A stretch of 64,000 nucleotides of DNA, taken from positions 1 to 64,000 of the forward strand of contig NZ_LYPA01000064.1 in the NCBI RefSeq assembly GCF_001675045.1, written 5' to 3'. Below the pieces are notes generated by a model. The model saw only the letters and a list, made by a program, of their open reading frames with translations. It was not told the origin of the DNA and did not search any database. Made by a program: the position numbers and the translations under genes. Positions 25,924-34,328 of the stretch are shown here, piece after piece. Numbering within the stretch: the stretch's first letter is position 1; every line of letters begins with the position of its first letter. This stretch comes from Paenibacillus oryzae. GTDB taxonomy: Bacteria; Bacillota; Bacilli; Paenibacillales; Paenibacillaceae.

Positions 25924-26493
25924 TTACAGCTCGTCGTCCAGCAAATCGGAATCCAGATCCTCGAAGTCTCCGTCCTCGTCGCCAAGGCTAAACTCAAAAT
26001 CCTTGTCATCCTGATCACTGCAGCCGCCTGGAACAACAGCCACGCAGACTTTCGTCTCGGCAATCATTTCGACCGCAAACTCCCGCTCTACGCGAACGAC
26101 CACGCTTGCGCCGCTGGAGGAAATGTTCGCCTCGATGCAGTTGGGCTCCTGAAGCACCTCGGCAGACACCTCTTCGGTCGCTGCCCTGTGCTTGGGATCA
26201 ACATACGAGAGGGGAACATTTTCGACGAATTGTACGGATTCCTTGGCTACGTCCGTTTGGGAGTTTTTGTTGTACGAATACCAAATATTGATATCGTAAG
26301 TACCGATCACCTCTATACCGTCGCCCGAACGAACCGCTTCATACTGATGGTTGATGATCCATGCGCCCAAAATGCTGGTCGGATGGTGAGGCGGTGTAAC
26401 GGTATGGGTGACAGTGGAAAACTTACGACCCTTGCCGCAGACAGCTTTTGTAATTATTTCTCTGCACTGTAGCTGTTTATCTGCAATAGTCAT
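25924..26493 (-). CDS. cotE: Outer spore coat morphogenetic protein CotE
   Basis: CotE directs assembly of the outer spore coat. The family start CREIITKAVCGKGRKFSTVT, then SILGAWIINHQYEA and GTYDINIWYSYNKNSQT, are plain, followed by VLQEPNCIEA and VEREFAVEMIAETKVCV and a very acidic tail (DQDDKDFEF to DSDLLDDEL), as in Bacillus. Its 189 residues start at the ATG at 26493, with GGAGGAGG eight bases upstream; an in-frame ATG at 26523 is less likely. It is the gene upstream of the mutS region, as in B. subtilis. Mother-cell promoters for sigma E and sigma K are expected but could not be assigned. Confidence 0.95.
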   Translation of the reverse strand: MTIADKQLQCREIITKAVCGKGRKFSTVTHTVTPPHHPTSILGAWIINHQYEAVRSGDGIEVIGTYDINIWYSYNKNSQTDVAKESVQFVENVPLSYVDPKHRAATEEVSAEVLQEPNCIEANISSSGASVVVRVEREFAVEMIAETKVCVAVVPGGCSDQDDKDFEFSLGDEDGDFEDLDSDLLDDEL

Positions 26494-26835
26494 TGATTTA
26501 ACCTCCTCCATACAATCATTCAATTAAAGTGTATGCAGGTCATAGGCGTTTGTTGATTAAACGAGTCTAATCCGAAAAATTTTATTTTGCATGTCTCCTG
26601 TCATCTCAAGCGCAGGTCCTACTAGCACGAGAAAACACAAACTGTCGCTTTCGCGCCTGCTTCATTCTATTCACCTCACAGGGGAAATATGAAGGCCGCG
26701 TAGCGAAAAAAAGTACTGCGAAAGCGGTCTGCACACCACATATACATACGCTATATAAAATAGAAAGCATGAGGTAAACAAAAGAAAGCATGAGATAAAC
26801 ATAGTAATCATTTTAAAAATACACCTATAAAAAAA
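26494..26835. other. Region upstream of cotE without a supported gene
   Basis: This is AT-rich sequence. It includes a short direct duplication (GAAAGCATGAGGTAAACA and GAAAGCATGAGATAAACA, about 26763-26799). Small hydrophobic frames on the minus strand lack ribosome binding sites and conserved motifs, so I do not call them. Confidence 0.4.
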
Positions 26836-26860
26836 GGCCCGTGAATAATTCTCCCAAGCC
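26829..26860 (-). terminator. Possible terminator following element copy B
   Basis: On the minus strand GGCTTG pairs with CGGGCC (two G-U pairs) with further pairing inside (26836-26860), followed by seven T residues (26829-26835). If real, the transcript of the membrane protein gene at 27186-28154 would run through element copy B and end here. Confidence 0.4.
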
Positions 26861-26960
26861 AAAAATCAGCGCTAACTGCCACCAAAAGAAGCCTCAGCAG
26901 CTGCTGGCAACGAGCGCTGTCTAAACGGCAAACCGTTTCTTTACCACCCGATTCACCTTG

Positions 26961-27139
26961 CGGACATCAATGACCGTCACAGGCTTCTTTTTACAGAAGC
27001 CCTGATTTCAACGGACATTTTTGGCCGTTACCGTTCATTTTTGCCCAATATACGCCGCTTTTTTGACGATGGCGGACATCAGTGACCGTTACTCACAAAG
27101 CTTTAGCCATAGAAGTACTCTTACGGTCATGAATGACCG
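26961..27139 (-). repeat. 179-bp four-palindrome intergenic element, copy B (inverted)
   Basis: Palindromes lie at 26961-26976 (CGGACATCAATGACCG), 27012-27027 (CGGACATTTTTGGCCG), 27073-27088 (CGGACATCAGTGACCG) and 27124-27139 (CGGTCATGAATGACCG). Steps are again 51, 61 and 51. Linker similarity shows that it runs opposite to copies A and C: its reverse complement shares runs such as AAAAAGAAG and CTG.AAAAAGAAG with copy A linker 3, about two thirds identity by eye. It starts 47 bases after the stop of the neighbouring membrane protein gene. Confidence 0.88.
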
Positions 27140-27185
27140 CAAGCGCAAGGCTTAGCATCTGGCTCCCTGCCCCGCCACAGTCTCC

Positions 27186-28154
27186 CTATCCGGCCTGAGC
27201 GATCTCTTGCTTCGGCTTCTTTTTCAGCCGTCTGGCAACGGCAAGATAGCGGTCGACTTCGTGCAGCAGGGTCAACAGCTTGGCGCGAACCTCAAATTCC
27301 TCGCGCGTTTTTGGCAGCTCCATGCTGCGAAACAGCCCCACCAGCTTATTCGCCAATCGTTCGGCCTCACCTGTATAAACCTCTTTTTTGACATCAATTG
27401 CCAATTGGTCCAGCAGATCGGCCAGGTGCTCGCCTTGCGGAACCTTTTCATACACAAGCGACAGCTCCGCCAGCATTTGGCCAATCGACGTAAATTGCTC
27501 GCGCCGCATTTGAAAATAGCTTGTCCAATAGGCTTCATGGAGCCATAGCCGGTTTTCCCGGCTGCGCAGCGAACCCGCCTCTCCTTTGGCCATAAGCGCC
27601 TCGGCCTCAAGCAGCTGACTGCCCGACCAGACATGGCCGGGATTCCGCAGCGTAAGCGCCATTTCGCAAAAAATGCCGCTGAACGCCTCCTCCAGTCCGC
27701 TTTTGAGCAAAGCCAAGCTCCGGTCCTCCTTCGGCATATACATGACATTGATGACGGTCGCCCAGCCAAGGCCCACCAGCAGCAAAAGCACCTCGTTGGC
27801 GATGATGCCTGCCGTTACCTCCTTGTAGGCGAACAGATGAAACACGATGACGCAGCTGGTCAAAATGCCGTCTTTCAGCATAAAGCGCGACAGAATAGGA
27901 AACGTAAACAAAATAAAAATAGCCACAACCCAATAATGAAAACCAAACAGCGTAAAAATAAGCGACGCGAAAAAAAGACCCAGCACCGAAGCGACAAACC
28001 GGATGGCGGCGCTTTTGAGCCCTTTCATCCGGGTCGCCTCAACGCCGAGTATGGCCAGAATGCCTGCAGCAAGCGCAGGCTCAAGCCCCAAGTAAAGTGC
28101 CGTATAAATAGCCGCAATCGCAGCGGCTGCCGTTTTGACAACGCGAATGCCCAT
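27186..28154 (-). CDS. Aromatic acid exporter family (FUSC-like) membrane protein
   Basis: This is a 322-residue integral membrane protein. Residues 1-145 hold about five or six membrane segments, starting VVKTAAAAIAAIYTALYLGL. The typical ArAE_1/DUF939 features GILAILGVEATRMKGLKSA and WATVINVMYMPKED follow, and then a cytoplasmic helical domain (to residue 322) with coiled-coil character. Relatives are proposed to export aromatic acids, but substrates in Firmicutes are unknown. GGGG nine bases upstream serves as a ribosome binding site for the ATG. No cotranscribed neighbour is evident. Confidence 0.82.
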   Translation of the reverse strand: MGIRVVKTAAAAIAAIYTALYLGLEPALAAGILAILGVEATRMKGLKSAAIRFVASVLGLFFASLIFTLFGFHYWVVAIFILFTFPILSRFMLKDGILTSCVIVFHLFAYKEVTAGIIANEVLLLLVGLGWATVINVMYMPKEDRSLALLKSGLEEAFSGIFCEMALTLRNPGHVWSGSQLLEAEALMAKGEAGSLRSRENRLWLHEAYWTSYFQMRREQFTSIGQMLAELSLVYEKVPQGEHLADLLDQLAIDVKKEVYTGEAERLANKLVGLFRSMELPKTREEFEVRAKLLTLLHEVDRYLAVARRLKKKPKQEIAQAG

Positions 28155-28196
28155 AGCTTGTATCCCCGAATCCGATGGAATGTGTTACTCCACATC

Positions 28197-29348
28197 CTAC
28201 CGCTCTCGCCAGCCCGCCGTCAACCTCTTCTCCAGAGCCGCTACGGCACGGTACATCGCTGTTGCCACAATCCCTATCACAACCAGACTTGACAGCACTA
28301 ATGTAAAATTGAATACCTGGAAGCCGTAGATGATCTGATAGCCCAGCCCTGTTTTGGCCACTAGAAACTCTCCGACGATTACCCCGATCCAGGCCAGGCC
28401 GACATTCACCTTGAGCGTCGAAATAATGACAGGAAACGAACCCGGCAAAATAACAAGCCGAAACAGCTGCATCCGGTTGGCGCCAAACAGCCGCACCACC
28501 TTGATATAACCGCCGTCGATTTCCCTGAAGCGGTTGTAAATGTTCAGCGTTGTGATGATGACCGTAACGGACAGCGTAATCGCCAGAATAGACAGAAATC
28601 CGGGGCCAAGCCCTACAATAAAGATCGGGCCAAGCGCCACCTTTGGCATGCTGTTCAGAACGACCAGATACGGGTCGAGAACCCGGGAGAGAAACGGGAA
28701 CCACCACAGCAGCGCGGCAAGAGCCGTGCCAACCAGCGTACCTAGCACAAAACCGGCAACCGTCTCCGACACCGTCACCCCGATATGAGGCCACAAACTG
28801 CCGCCGTACAAGCCGTTCCATAATTGGACAGCCATCTTGGAGGGATAGCTGAACAACAGCGGATCAATCCATTTGTTTCGACCCGCAAGCTCCCACAAGC
28901 CGCAAAAAAACAGAAGCAAAGCCAGCTGCGTTGCGCCTGCGGCAGCCGATTGTTTCTTTTGGCGTTTGAGATAATTAAAATGAAGCTGCTTCATCAGCCG
29001 GTGACGCACTTCTCCAGCCGGTTCCTCATGCCGCTGCTTTTCTATGACACCAGCCAGCTTCCCATCAGCGCCGCTATCAGCCACATCCGGCGCTCCTTCG
29101 ACCGGCTTCCCATCAGCGCCACAATCAGCCACATCCGGCGCACCTTCAACCGCCTTTCCATCCGCGCCGCTATCAGCCGCTTCCGGATCGCCTTCAGTTG
29201 ATTTCACATCCCCGTCTTTATCTGCCTCTACGAGCGCACCTCTCGTTACCTGCTCATCCAGCTCATCCTTTTCATCAAAACCAGCCCGTTCCGGCCCATC
29301 GCCCGTCATCGCGTCACGAGTACGTTCGCCGGAATCGTCATGCGCCAT
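28197..29348 (-). CDS. ABC transporter permease (SsuC/TauC/ThiX type) with repeat-bearing N-terminal extension
   Basis: This is the membrane subunit of an importer of the nitrate/sulfonate/thiamine-precursor class. The conserved core starts near residue 120, with about six membrane segments, and includes VALGPIFIVGLGPGFLSILA and the EAA-type loop FREIDGGYIKVVRLFGANRM. Before it stands an unusual acidic extension of about 115 residues containing three copies of a 16-residue repeat (EGAPDVADSGADGKPV type, residues 52-99). The ATG at 29348 overlaps the ATPase gene and has AAGGAGGAGGG upstream, so the extension is probably translated. It follows the ATPase gene with an 11-base overlap. Confidence 0.88.
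   Translation of the reverse strand: MAHDDSGERTRDAMTGDGPERAGFDEKDELDEQVTRGALVEADKDGDVKSTEGDPEAADSGADGKAVEGAPDVADCGADGKPVEGAPDVADSGADGKLAGVIEKQRHEEPAGEVRHRLMKQLHFNYLKRQKKQSAAAGATQLALLLFFCGLWELAGRNKWIDPLLFSYPSKMAVQLWNGLYGGSLWPHIGVTVSETVAGFVLGTLVGTALAALLWWFPFLSRVLDPYLVVLNSMPKVALGPIFIVGLGPGFLSILAITLSVTVIITTLNIYNRFREIDGGYIKVVRLFGANRMQLFRLVILPGSFPVIISTLKVNVGLAWIGVIVGEFLVAKTGLGYQIIYGFQVFNFTLVLSSLVVIGIVATAMYRAVAALEKRLTAGWRER
29052..29195 (-). repeat. 48-bp tandem repeat (three units) in the permease N-terminus
   Basis: Three in-frame 48-bp units encode the repeated 16-residue acidic segment EGxPxxADxGADGKxx. They differ by scattered substitutions, so the duplication is not very recent. Confidence 0.85.
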
Positions 29349-30129
29349 GGACGCCCTCCTCCTTATCCTCCAGCTCCTCCCACAGTTCCTGGAAAAGCTC
29401 GCTGTATTCCGGCAGCCCCCTGGCTTGCAACGGTGTAGCCGCGCGCAGCGCCTCCGGCACAATAATTTCGCGGACGATACGGCCCGGCCCGCGGCCCATG
29501 ACGATGATCCGGTCGCTCATGGCAACGGCCTCCGCCAAATCATGCGTCACCAGCACTGCCGTTTTACCCAGCCTCCGCAGCGTTTCCTGCACAAGGTCCT
29601 CCAGCTGCAGCTTGATTTGCAGATCAAGCGCTGAAAAAGGTTCATCCAGCAGCAGCACCTCCGGCTCGGTAACCAGCGTCCTCACAAGGGCGACACGCTG
29701 CCTCATGCCGCCGGATAACTCATGGGGATATCGTCCCCCGCTTCCCTCAAGACCCAGTTCCGCGAGCCATTCCTCTACCCGTCCCATGCCTCGCTGCGTT
29801 TTGCGTCCCTGAATTTCTAATCCGACGGCCGCATTGTCCGCAATGGTTCGCCATGGAAACAAGTAGTCCTGCTGCAGCATATACCCCACTTGCGGAGCCG
29901 GGCCCGTCACGTCCTTGCCATCCAGCAGCACATGCCCGATAGTTGGTGAAAATAGACCGGCCAGGAGGCTGAGGAGCGTCGTTTTGCCGCAGCCGCTTGG
30001 TCCAACAAGACTGACAAATTCGCCACGCGCAACAGCAAGCTGAATGCCCTCCACAGCCAGATAAGCGCCCTTGTCATTGACATAGACATGAGAGACTCCC
30101 CGCAGCTCCATCGCCGGCGTATCCTTCAT
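29338..30129 (-). CDS. ABC transporter ATP-binding protein (nitrate/sulfonate/thiamine-precursor class)
   Basis: This is the energising subunit of the importer, 263 residues. Walker A is GPSGCGKTTLLS (about residue 43), the Q-loop MLQQDYLFPWRT, the signature LSGGMRQRVALVRTL, Walker B VLLLDEPFSALD and the H-loop LVTHDLAEAV. The class is shown by the PWRTI segment and by the single permease and lipoprotein partners. The ATG at 30129 has GGAGGA close upstream. It is the middle gene of lipoprotein-ATPase-permease, 30 bases after the lipoprotein stop. Confidence 0.94.
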   Translation of the reverse strand: MKDTPAMELRGVSHVYVNDKGAYLAVEGIQLAVARGEFVSLVGPSGCGKTTLLSLLAGLFSPTIGHVLLDGKDVTGPAPQVGYMLQQDYLFPWRTIADNAAVGLEIQGRKTQRGMGRVEEWLAELGLEGSGGRYPHELSGGMRQRVALVRTLVTEPEVLLLDEPFSALDLQIKLQLEDLVQETLRRLGKTAVLVTHDLAEAVAMSDRIIVMGRGPGRIVREIIVPEALRAATPLQARGLPEYSELFQELWEELEDKEEGVHGA

Positions 30130-30159
30130 CACATCCTCCTCCTTTTGCGTTCTATCGCC

Positions 30160-31170
30160 TTATTTGCCCGACTCTGCTATCGCGGCTTCCGCAAATGACG
30201 TGTTCACCAGCTCTCCGTGCTCCGCTCTATCGGCCAGCTCGCCGGCCTCCGTCATGACGTCCAGCAGATTATCCCACTCCTCTGTGTCCACAACGGGATT
30301 ATCCGCAAAAGAGCCCTGCGATTTGTAGCGGTCGATGGAGCTGATCAATCTATCTCTGTCTACATTTTCAAAATAAGGAATAACAACGTCCGCAATTTCC
30401 TCCGCGTTATGCTCCGCAACCCATTTCTGCGCCTTGTAAACGGCATTGGTGAACGCCTGGATGTACTCGCTGTTTTTGTCGATGTAGCTTTGCTTCGCCA
30501 TAAACACGGTGTAAGGCAGATGCCCGCTTTCTACGCCGAATGAAGCCGCAACATACCCTCTGCCTTCTTTTTCAAAAATGGAAGCGGTCGGCTCGAACAA
30601 CTGAACGTAATCTCCTGTTCCCGAGGAAAAAGCGGCGGCGATGTTGGCAAAATCAATATTCTGGATCATCTCCAGATCTGTTGCTGGATTGATGCCGTTT
30701 TTCTTCATGGCGAATTCGCCTGCCATTTGCGGCATGCCGCCTTTTCGTTGACCAAGAAAAACCGATCCTTTAAGCTCCGTCCAGTCAAAGGAGTCTATTT
30801 TCTCCCTTGCTACCAGAAAGGTTCCGTCCGTTTGGGTCAGCTGGGCAAAATTGATGACGGGATCATCGGCCCCTTGCTGATGAACGTAGATCGACGTTTC
30901 CGAGCCTACCAGCGCAACGTCAATGGAGCCGGAAAGCAAAGCCGTCATCGTTTTGTCCCCGCCAGGCGTAGTCGTAAGCTCGATGTCCAGCCCTTCCTCG
31001 TCAAAAAAACCTTTTTCAATCGCGACATATTGCGGCGCGTAAAACAACGAGCGCGTCACTTCGCCGATGACAACATGTTTTTTATCCCCGCTGTCCTTGC
31101 CGCATCCCGACAACACGGCCGATGCCGCCAGCAGGACGGCCAGCAGCAATCCAAGCCTGCCTTTTTTCAT
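30160..31170 (-). CDS. ABC transporter substrate-binding lipoprotein (SsuA/THI5-like)
   Basis: This is a 336-residue extracellular solute-binding protein. The signal sequence ends with the lipobox VLSGC. The mature part shows the SsuA/NMT1 pattern: IGEVTRSLFYAPQYVAIEKG, FFDEEGLDIELTTTPGGDKT and LLSGSIDVALVGSETSIYV, then VNTSFAEAA near the end. The ligand cannot be told from sequence. Aliphatic sulfonates and pyrimidine thiamine precursors are both transported by this class, and no TPP riboswitch or sulfur-assimilation gene is nearby to decide. Confidence 0.88.
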   Translation of the reverse strand: MKKGRLGLLLAVLLAASAVLSGCGKDSGDKKHVVIGEVTRSLFYAPQYVAIEKGFFDEEGLDIELTTTPGGDKTMTALLSGSIDVALVGSETSIYVHQQGADDPVINFAQLTQTDGTFLVAREKIDSFDWTELKGSVFLGQRKGGMPQMAGEFAMKKNGINPATDLEMIQNIDFANIAAAFSSGTGDYVQLFEPTASIFEKEGRGYVAASFGVESGHLPYTVFMAKQSYIDKNSEYIQAFTNAVYKAQKWVAEHNAEEIADVVIPYFENVDRDRLISSIDRYKSQGSFADNPVVDTEEWDNLLDVMTEAGELADRAEHGELVNTSFAEAAIAESGK

Positions 31171-31263
31171 AGGTCATTCCTCCCGCCAATTGGCAAAAAT
31201 TAATGTACAACAGCCTATGCAAAACAGACGCCGTAAGTGATAAGCTGACGCGGACTTAACGCC

Positions 31264-31308
31264 AAAAAGGCCCGCAGAAGGCTCCGTAAACACGGATTTC
31301 TGCAGGCC
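31264..31308 (-). terminator. Terminator of the M32 carboxypeptidase gene
   Basis: GGCC-CGCAGAA and CCGT (31269-31286) pair with ACGG, TTCTGC and GGCC (31292-31308), a long interrupted stem followed on the minus strand by TTTTT (31264-31268). It separates the peptidase gene from the ABC importer. Confidence 0.8.
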
Positions 31309-31382
31309 TGGCTAGATACATCAAGAAAATACAACAGGCAAGATTAACTATTCGTTCGATATGCTCGTTTAATTTGGGAAGA

Positions 31383-31402
31383 AGCTTATCGTCAGATAAG
31401 CT
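31383..31402. repeat. Short perfect palindrome in an otherwise empty gap
   Basis: AGCTTATC-GTCA-GATAAGCT forms an 8-bp stem with a four-base loop. Weaker pairing continues outward (CGTTTAATTT with AAATTA and ACG). The surrounding gap, 31309-31487, holds no gene I can support. Confidence 0.5.
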
Positions 31403-31487
31403 AAATTAGATAGACGAACTTATATAAACGAACTGAACTAATGGATAAGCTGAGCTTAATCGTGCAGGCAGGTAGCGCAGCAAGCGG

Positions 31488-33002
31488 CTACAGCCTATAG
31501 ATATCGCTGTATTTGGACTTCAAATAGGAAACCAGATATTGCGGATCAAGGCTTTTGCCCGTTACGGAGGTGATCAGCTCGGACGGCGTGCGCATTTTGC
31601 CAAAGCGGTGAATACGGTCGCCAAGCCATTCCTTGATGGTTAGCAGCTCGCCGCGGCTGACCTGCTCCCACATATCCGGAATTTCACGCTCCATCGTATC
31701 CGTAAATTGAGCGGCGTACATGTTGCCCAGAGAATAAGACGGGAAGTAGCCGAAAGCGCCGCCGGACCAATGCACGTCCTGAAGCACGCCCTCCGAGTCG
31801 TTGCCCGGAACCACGCCGAGATATTCCTTGTATTTGCTGTTCCAAAGCTCGGGAAGGTCGGCTGCTTTGACGCCTCCGTTAAAGATCAGCTTCTCCAGCT
31901 CATACCGGATAATGATGTGCAGGTTATAAGTGAGCTCGTCGGCCTCTATACGAATCAGTGACGGCTTCACAACGTTGTTGCCGCGGTAAAACTCCTCCCA
32001 TGACACATTCAGCTGGCCCGGGAACCGTTTCTGAAACTCGCCAAAATAACGCTGCCAGAAGCCGGGGCTTCTGCCGATCACGTTTTCCCAGAAGCGCGAC
32101 TGCGATTCATGGATACCCATGGAGGTGCCGGTAGCTAACGTTGTGCCAGTCAGCTCGGGGGCAATATTTTGCTCATACAACGCATGTCCGCCCTCATGAA
32201 TGGTGCCGAACAGGGCAAAGGTTACGTCGTTAGGCAGGTAGCTGGTCGTGATGCGAACATCGCCCGGATTCAGGCCCGTAGCGAACGGATGAACGCTTTC
32301 GTCCAGCCTGCCCGCTGCAAAATCGTAGCCCATCTGACCAAGAATATAAAGGCCAAAATCCCTCTGAGCTGCCTTGTCGAACGTTCCGTTAAGGAAGGAG
32401 GTGTCGGGCTGGTGCGGCGAAGCCGCTATCGCTTCCGCCAGCGGCACAAGCTCCGCGCGCAGTCCGCCGAAAATGGAGTCCAGCTCGGCCACTGTCATGC
32501 CGGGTTCGTATTCGTCAAGCAAAGTATCATAGCGGGTTGCGCCAGGTCCCCACAAATCAATAAACTGATTGGTGTAGCCGATCACCTTTTCCAAATAAGG
32601 CTGGAAGCTTGCAAAGTCATTGTCCCGTTTGGCTTCCTCCCATTTGGATTCCGATTGGGATGCCAGCACGGTATATTCCTGAAACAGCTTTGGCGGAATT
32701 TTGATGCTGCGGTCATATTGCTTGCGGGTTTCCAGAACAAGCCGCTGATCGATTTCCGACAGCTCCGCAAATGCGGCCTTCTCCTCCAGCGTCTGCAGCC
32801 ATTCGCCCAGCTCCGGCGCAACGGACAGCTCAAACATAGCGCCGGACAATACGCCAAGCGATTCCGATCTTACATCCATTCCTTTGCGCGGCGCGCCCGT
32901 CCGCAAGTCCCAATGCATGAGCGCAAGCGCCTCTCCATAGCTTTGAATCTTATGTATTCTTTCCCTGAAGCTTGCCAAAACGTCCTGCTGTTTTTGCGTC
33001 AT
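31488..33002 (-). CDS. Metallo-carboxypeptidase, family M32
   Basis: This is a zinc carboxypeptidase of the thermostable carboxypeptidase 1 (Taq) family, 504 residues, cytoplasmic. The metal site HEGGHALYEQN (HExxH, about residue 275) is followed by TSMGIHESQSRFWENVIGRS, which gives the third ligand Glu. Earlier LMHWDLRTGAPRKGMDVRSE and later IRYELEKLIF and GNMYAAQFTDTMEREIP are typical. It removes C-terminal residues from peptides with broad specificity. It is single-gene, with its own terminator. Confidence 0.95.
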   Translation of the reverse strand: MTQKQQDVLASFRERIHKIQSYGEALALMHWDLRTGAPRKGMDVRSESLGVLSGAMFELSVAPELGEWLQTLEEKAAFAELSEIDQRLVLETRKQYDRSIKIPPKLFQEYTVLASQSESKWEEAKRDNDFASFQPYLEKVIGYTNQFIDLWGPGATRYDTLLDEYEPGMTVAELDSIFGGLRAELVPLAEAIAASPHQPDTSFLNGTFDKAAQRDFGLYILGQMGYDFAAGRLDESVHPFATGLNPGDVRITTSYLPNDVTFALFGTIHEGGHALYEQNIAPELTGTTLATGTSMGIHESQSRFWENVIGRSPGFWQRYFGEFQKRFPGQLNVSWEEFYRGNNVVKPSLIRIEADELTYNLHIIIRYELEKLIFNGGVKAADLPELWNSKYKEYLGVVPGNDSEGVLQDVHWSGGAFGYFPSYSLGNMYAAQFTDTMEREIPDMWEQVSRGELLTIKEWLGDRIHRFGKMRTPSELITSVTGKSLDPQYLVSYLKSKYSDIYRL

Positions 33003-33219
33003 TGCTTCATTCCGCCTTTCGCCATAACGGCCATTAATATGAGCAGCTCTACCATTATATTAAACCCCGATAGTTACAAACTGCAACTTTCACAAACTGA
33101 CGCGTTAGCGTCTTCCACGCTTGGCGCTTTTGGCAAATGAATGCTTTGCCGATATCCACTCACACCATTACGCTTAGTTTTTCCTGCTGCTTTCCTTCAC
33201 CTTGCCCCGTACTGCTATT

Positions 33220-33750
33220 CTATGAGCGGTTACGATCCTGCCGACGCAGCTTTAACGCATCTGCTCTTGCAGCAATCACGTCGGACCTGTCGCGCAGCTT
33301 GTGGCGATGGATCAATTCCGCGTTATCCATCGGACTTGGCGCGCCCCATTCCAGTCCCTGCTCCCCGCAAAGCTTTATGCAAGCCTCAAGCAAGGTTTGA
33401 TCCGCAAATGGAAGCATCATATCCCGATAGGGCAAAGCCTTCTCAGCCTCTTCCCTCCGTGCCTCAAGCAGCTGAATCAGCTTGCCGGAATCCAGCCCTA
33501 CCTCGTCAAGTCCGTGCGCCTCCAGCCTGCCCAATGCATGGGAATAGCTCTTGGCTGCGCCGCGCAGATTGCCCCTCCGCTCATGATATTGTCCGACAGC
33601 TGTTCCGATAAGAGCTACCCACAGGGCAGAGCGGTTATCTTGAGGGTGTTTTTTCCAATATTCCTCAAGCAGCTCATGACATTCAAAATAATCCCTTGTT
33701 GCATGAAATTGAATCAGATAGGAATAATAGGCATCAGGATACTCTCTCAT
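33220..33750 (-). CDS. DUF309 family protein
   Basis: This is a 176-residue helical protein of the DUF309 family. The hallmark HATRDYFECHELLEEYWKK (about residues 17-35) and LIGTAVGQYHERRGNLRGA are visible. The function is unknown in the family. An ATG at 33786 is in frame, but the ATG at 33750 with GGAGTGG upstream starts the conserved region directly. Divergent from the gene at 33895. Confidence 0.85.
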   Translation of the reverse strand: MREYPDAYYSYLIQFHATRDYFECHELLEEYWKKHPQDNRSALWVALIGTAVGQYHERRGNLRGAAKSYSHALGRLEAHGLDEVGLDSGKLIQLLEARREEAEKALPYRDMMLPFADQTLLEACIKLCGEQGLEWGAPSPMDNAELIHRHKLRDRSDVIAARADALKLRRQDRNRS

Positions 33751-33820
33751 ATGTCCACTCCAGTCCCCAACTGTGAGAAAAATCATTTTTTCGTTGAAGT
33801 TGTCCTAAAAAAATGAAACC

Positions 33821-33849
33821 TTGCTTCCATAGTAGCCGTATTCCATTAT
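33821..33849 (+). promoter_or_regulatory. Candidate sigma-A promoter for the gene at 33895
   Basis: TTGCTT (33821-33826) and CATTAT (33844-33849) are 17 bases apart, 46 bases before the ATG. Matches to consensus are 4 of 6 and 5 of 6. Confidence 0.4.
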
Positions 33850-33894
33850 GTTATCAAATTTCAAACCTTATTTAACAGGAGGAGAAAGAACGCA

Positions 33895-34326
33895 ATGAAA
33901 AAAGGGTTCCTGGTTATGATCGCGCTTACGCTTTTGCTTGCAATCGGTTTCCCGCAGGAAGCGGACGCTAGACGCGGCGGCGGCTTCAAATCGCCAAAGC
34001 AAAGCTTTACTCAAACCCCGAAAAAAAGCGATAACGTAAGCAAAACCACTACCGATTCCAAGACTGGCGGAGCAACAGCAGGCACAGCTGCCAAAACTGG
34101 CGGTTTCTTGGGCGGCGGAGGCGGCTTGATGAAAGGCATGATGCTTGGCGGCTTGGCCGGTCTGATGTTTGGCAGCATGTTTGGTAACATGGGCGCTATG
34201 GGTCAATTTTTGGGACTGATGGTCAACCTGCTGGCGATTTTTGCAGTAATTATGCTGATACGCGTCGCTTTTGTTTACTTGCGCAGCAAGAAGGATCAAC
34301 GCCCTGACCAGCGGAGGCCTTATTAA
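33895..34326 (+). CDS. Small secreted/membrane protein resembling the N-terminus of Tim44-like proteins
   Basis: This is a 143-residue protein with a signal peptide (cleavage near ADA-RRGG), a basic GGGF.SPKQSF segment and a Thr/Lys linker. A Gly/Met-rich segment follows (GGGGGLMKGMMLGG, then LMFGSMFGNMGAMG), then a membrane helix (QFLGLMVNLLAIFAVIMLIR) and a basic tail. This matches the membrane-anchor half of bacterial Tim44-like proteins but lacks the Tim44 domain. GGAGG lies nine to twelve bases upstream of the ATG. It is two bases from the DUF2653 gene, so they form an operon. Function unknown. Confidence 0.65.
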   Translation: MKKGFLVMIALTLLLAIGFPQEADARRGGGFKSPKQSFTQTPKKSDNVSKTTTDSKTGGATAGTAAKTGGFLGGGGGLMKGMMLGGLAGLMFGSMFGNMGAMGQFLGLMVNLLAIFAVIMLIRVAFVYLRSKKDQRPDQRRPY

Positions 34327-34328
34327 TC

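Noticed and set aside
26671-26862. Small hydrophobic minus-strand frames upstream of cotE
   Set aside because: Starts are TTG without a ribosome binding site, and the 5' end overlaps a likely terminator hairpin.
31171-31263. TPP or other riboswitch before the solute-binding lipoprotein
   Set aside because: No conserved TPP-aptamer motifs were found between the terminator and the start codon.
33028-33043. Possible fifth site of the palindrome family (CGGCCATTAATATGAG)
   Set aside because: Only the left half matches, and no partner sites occur at 51 or 61 bases.
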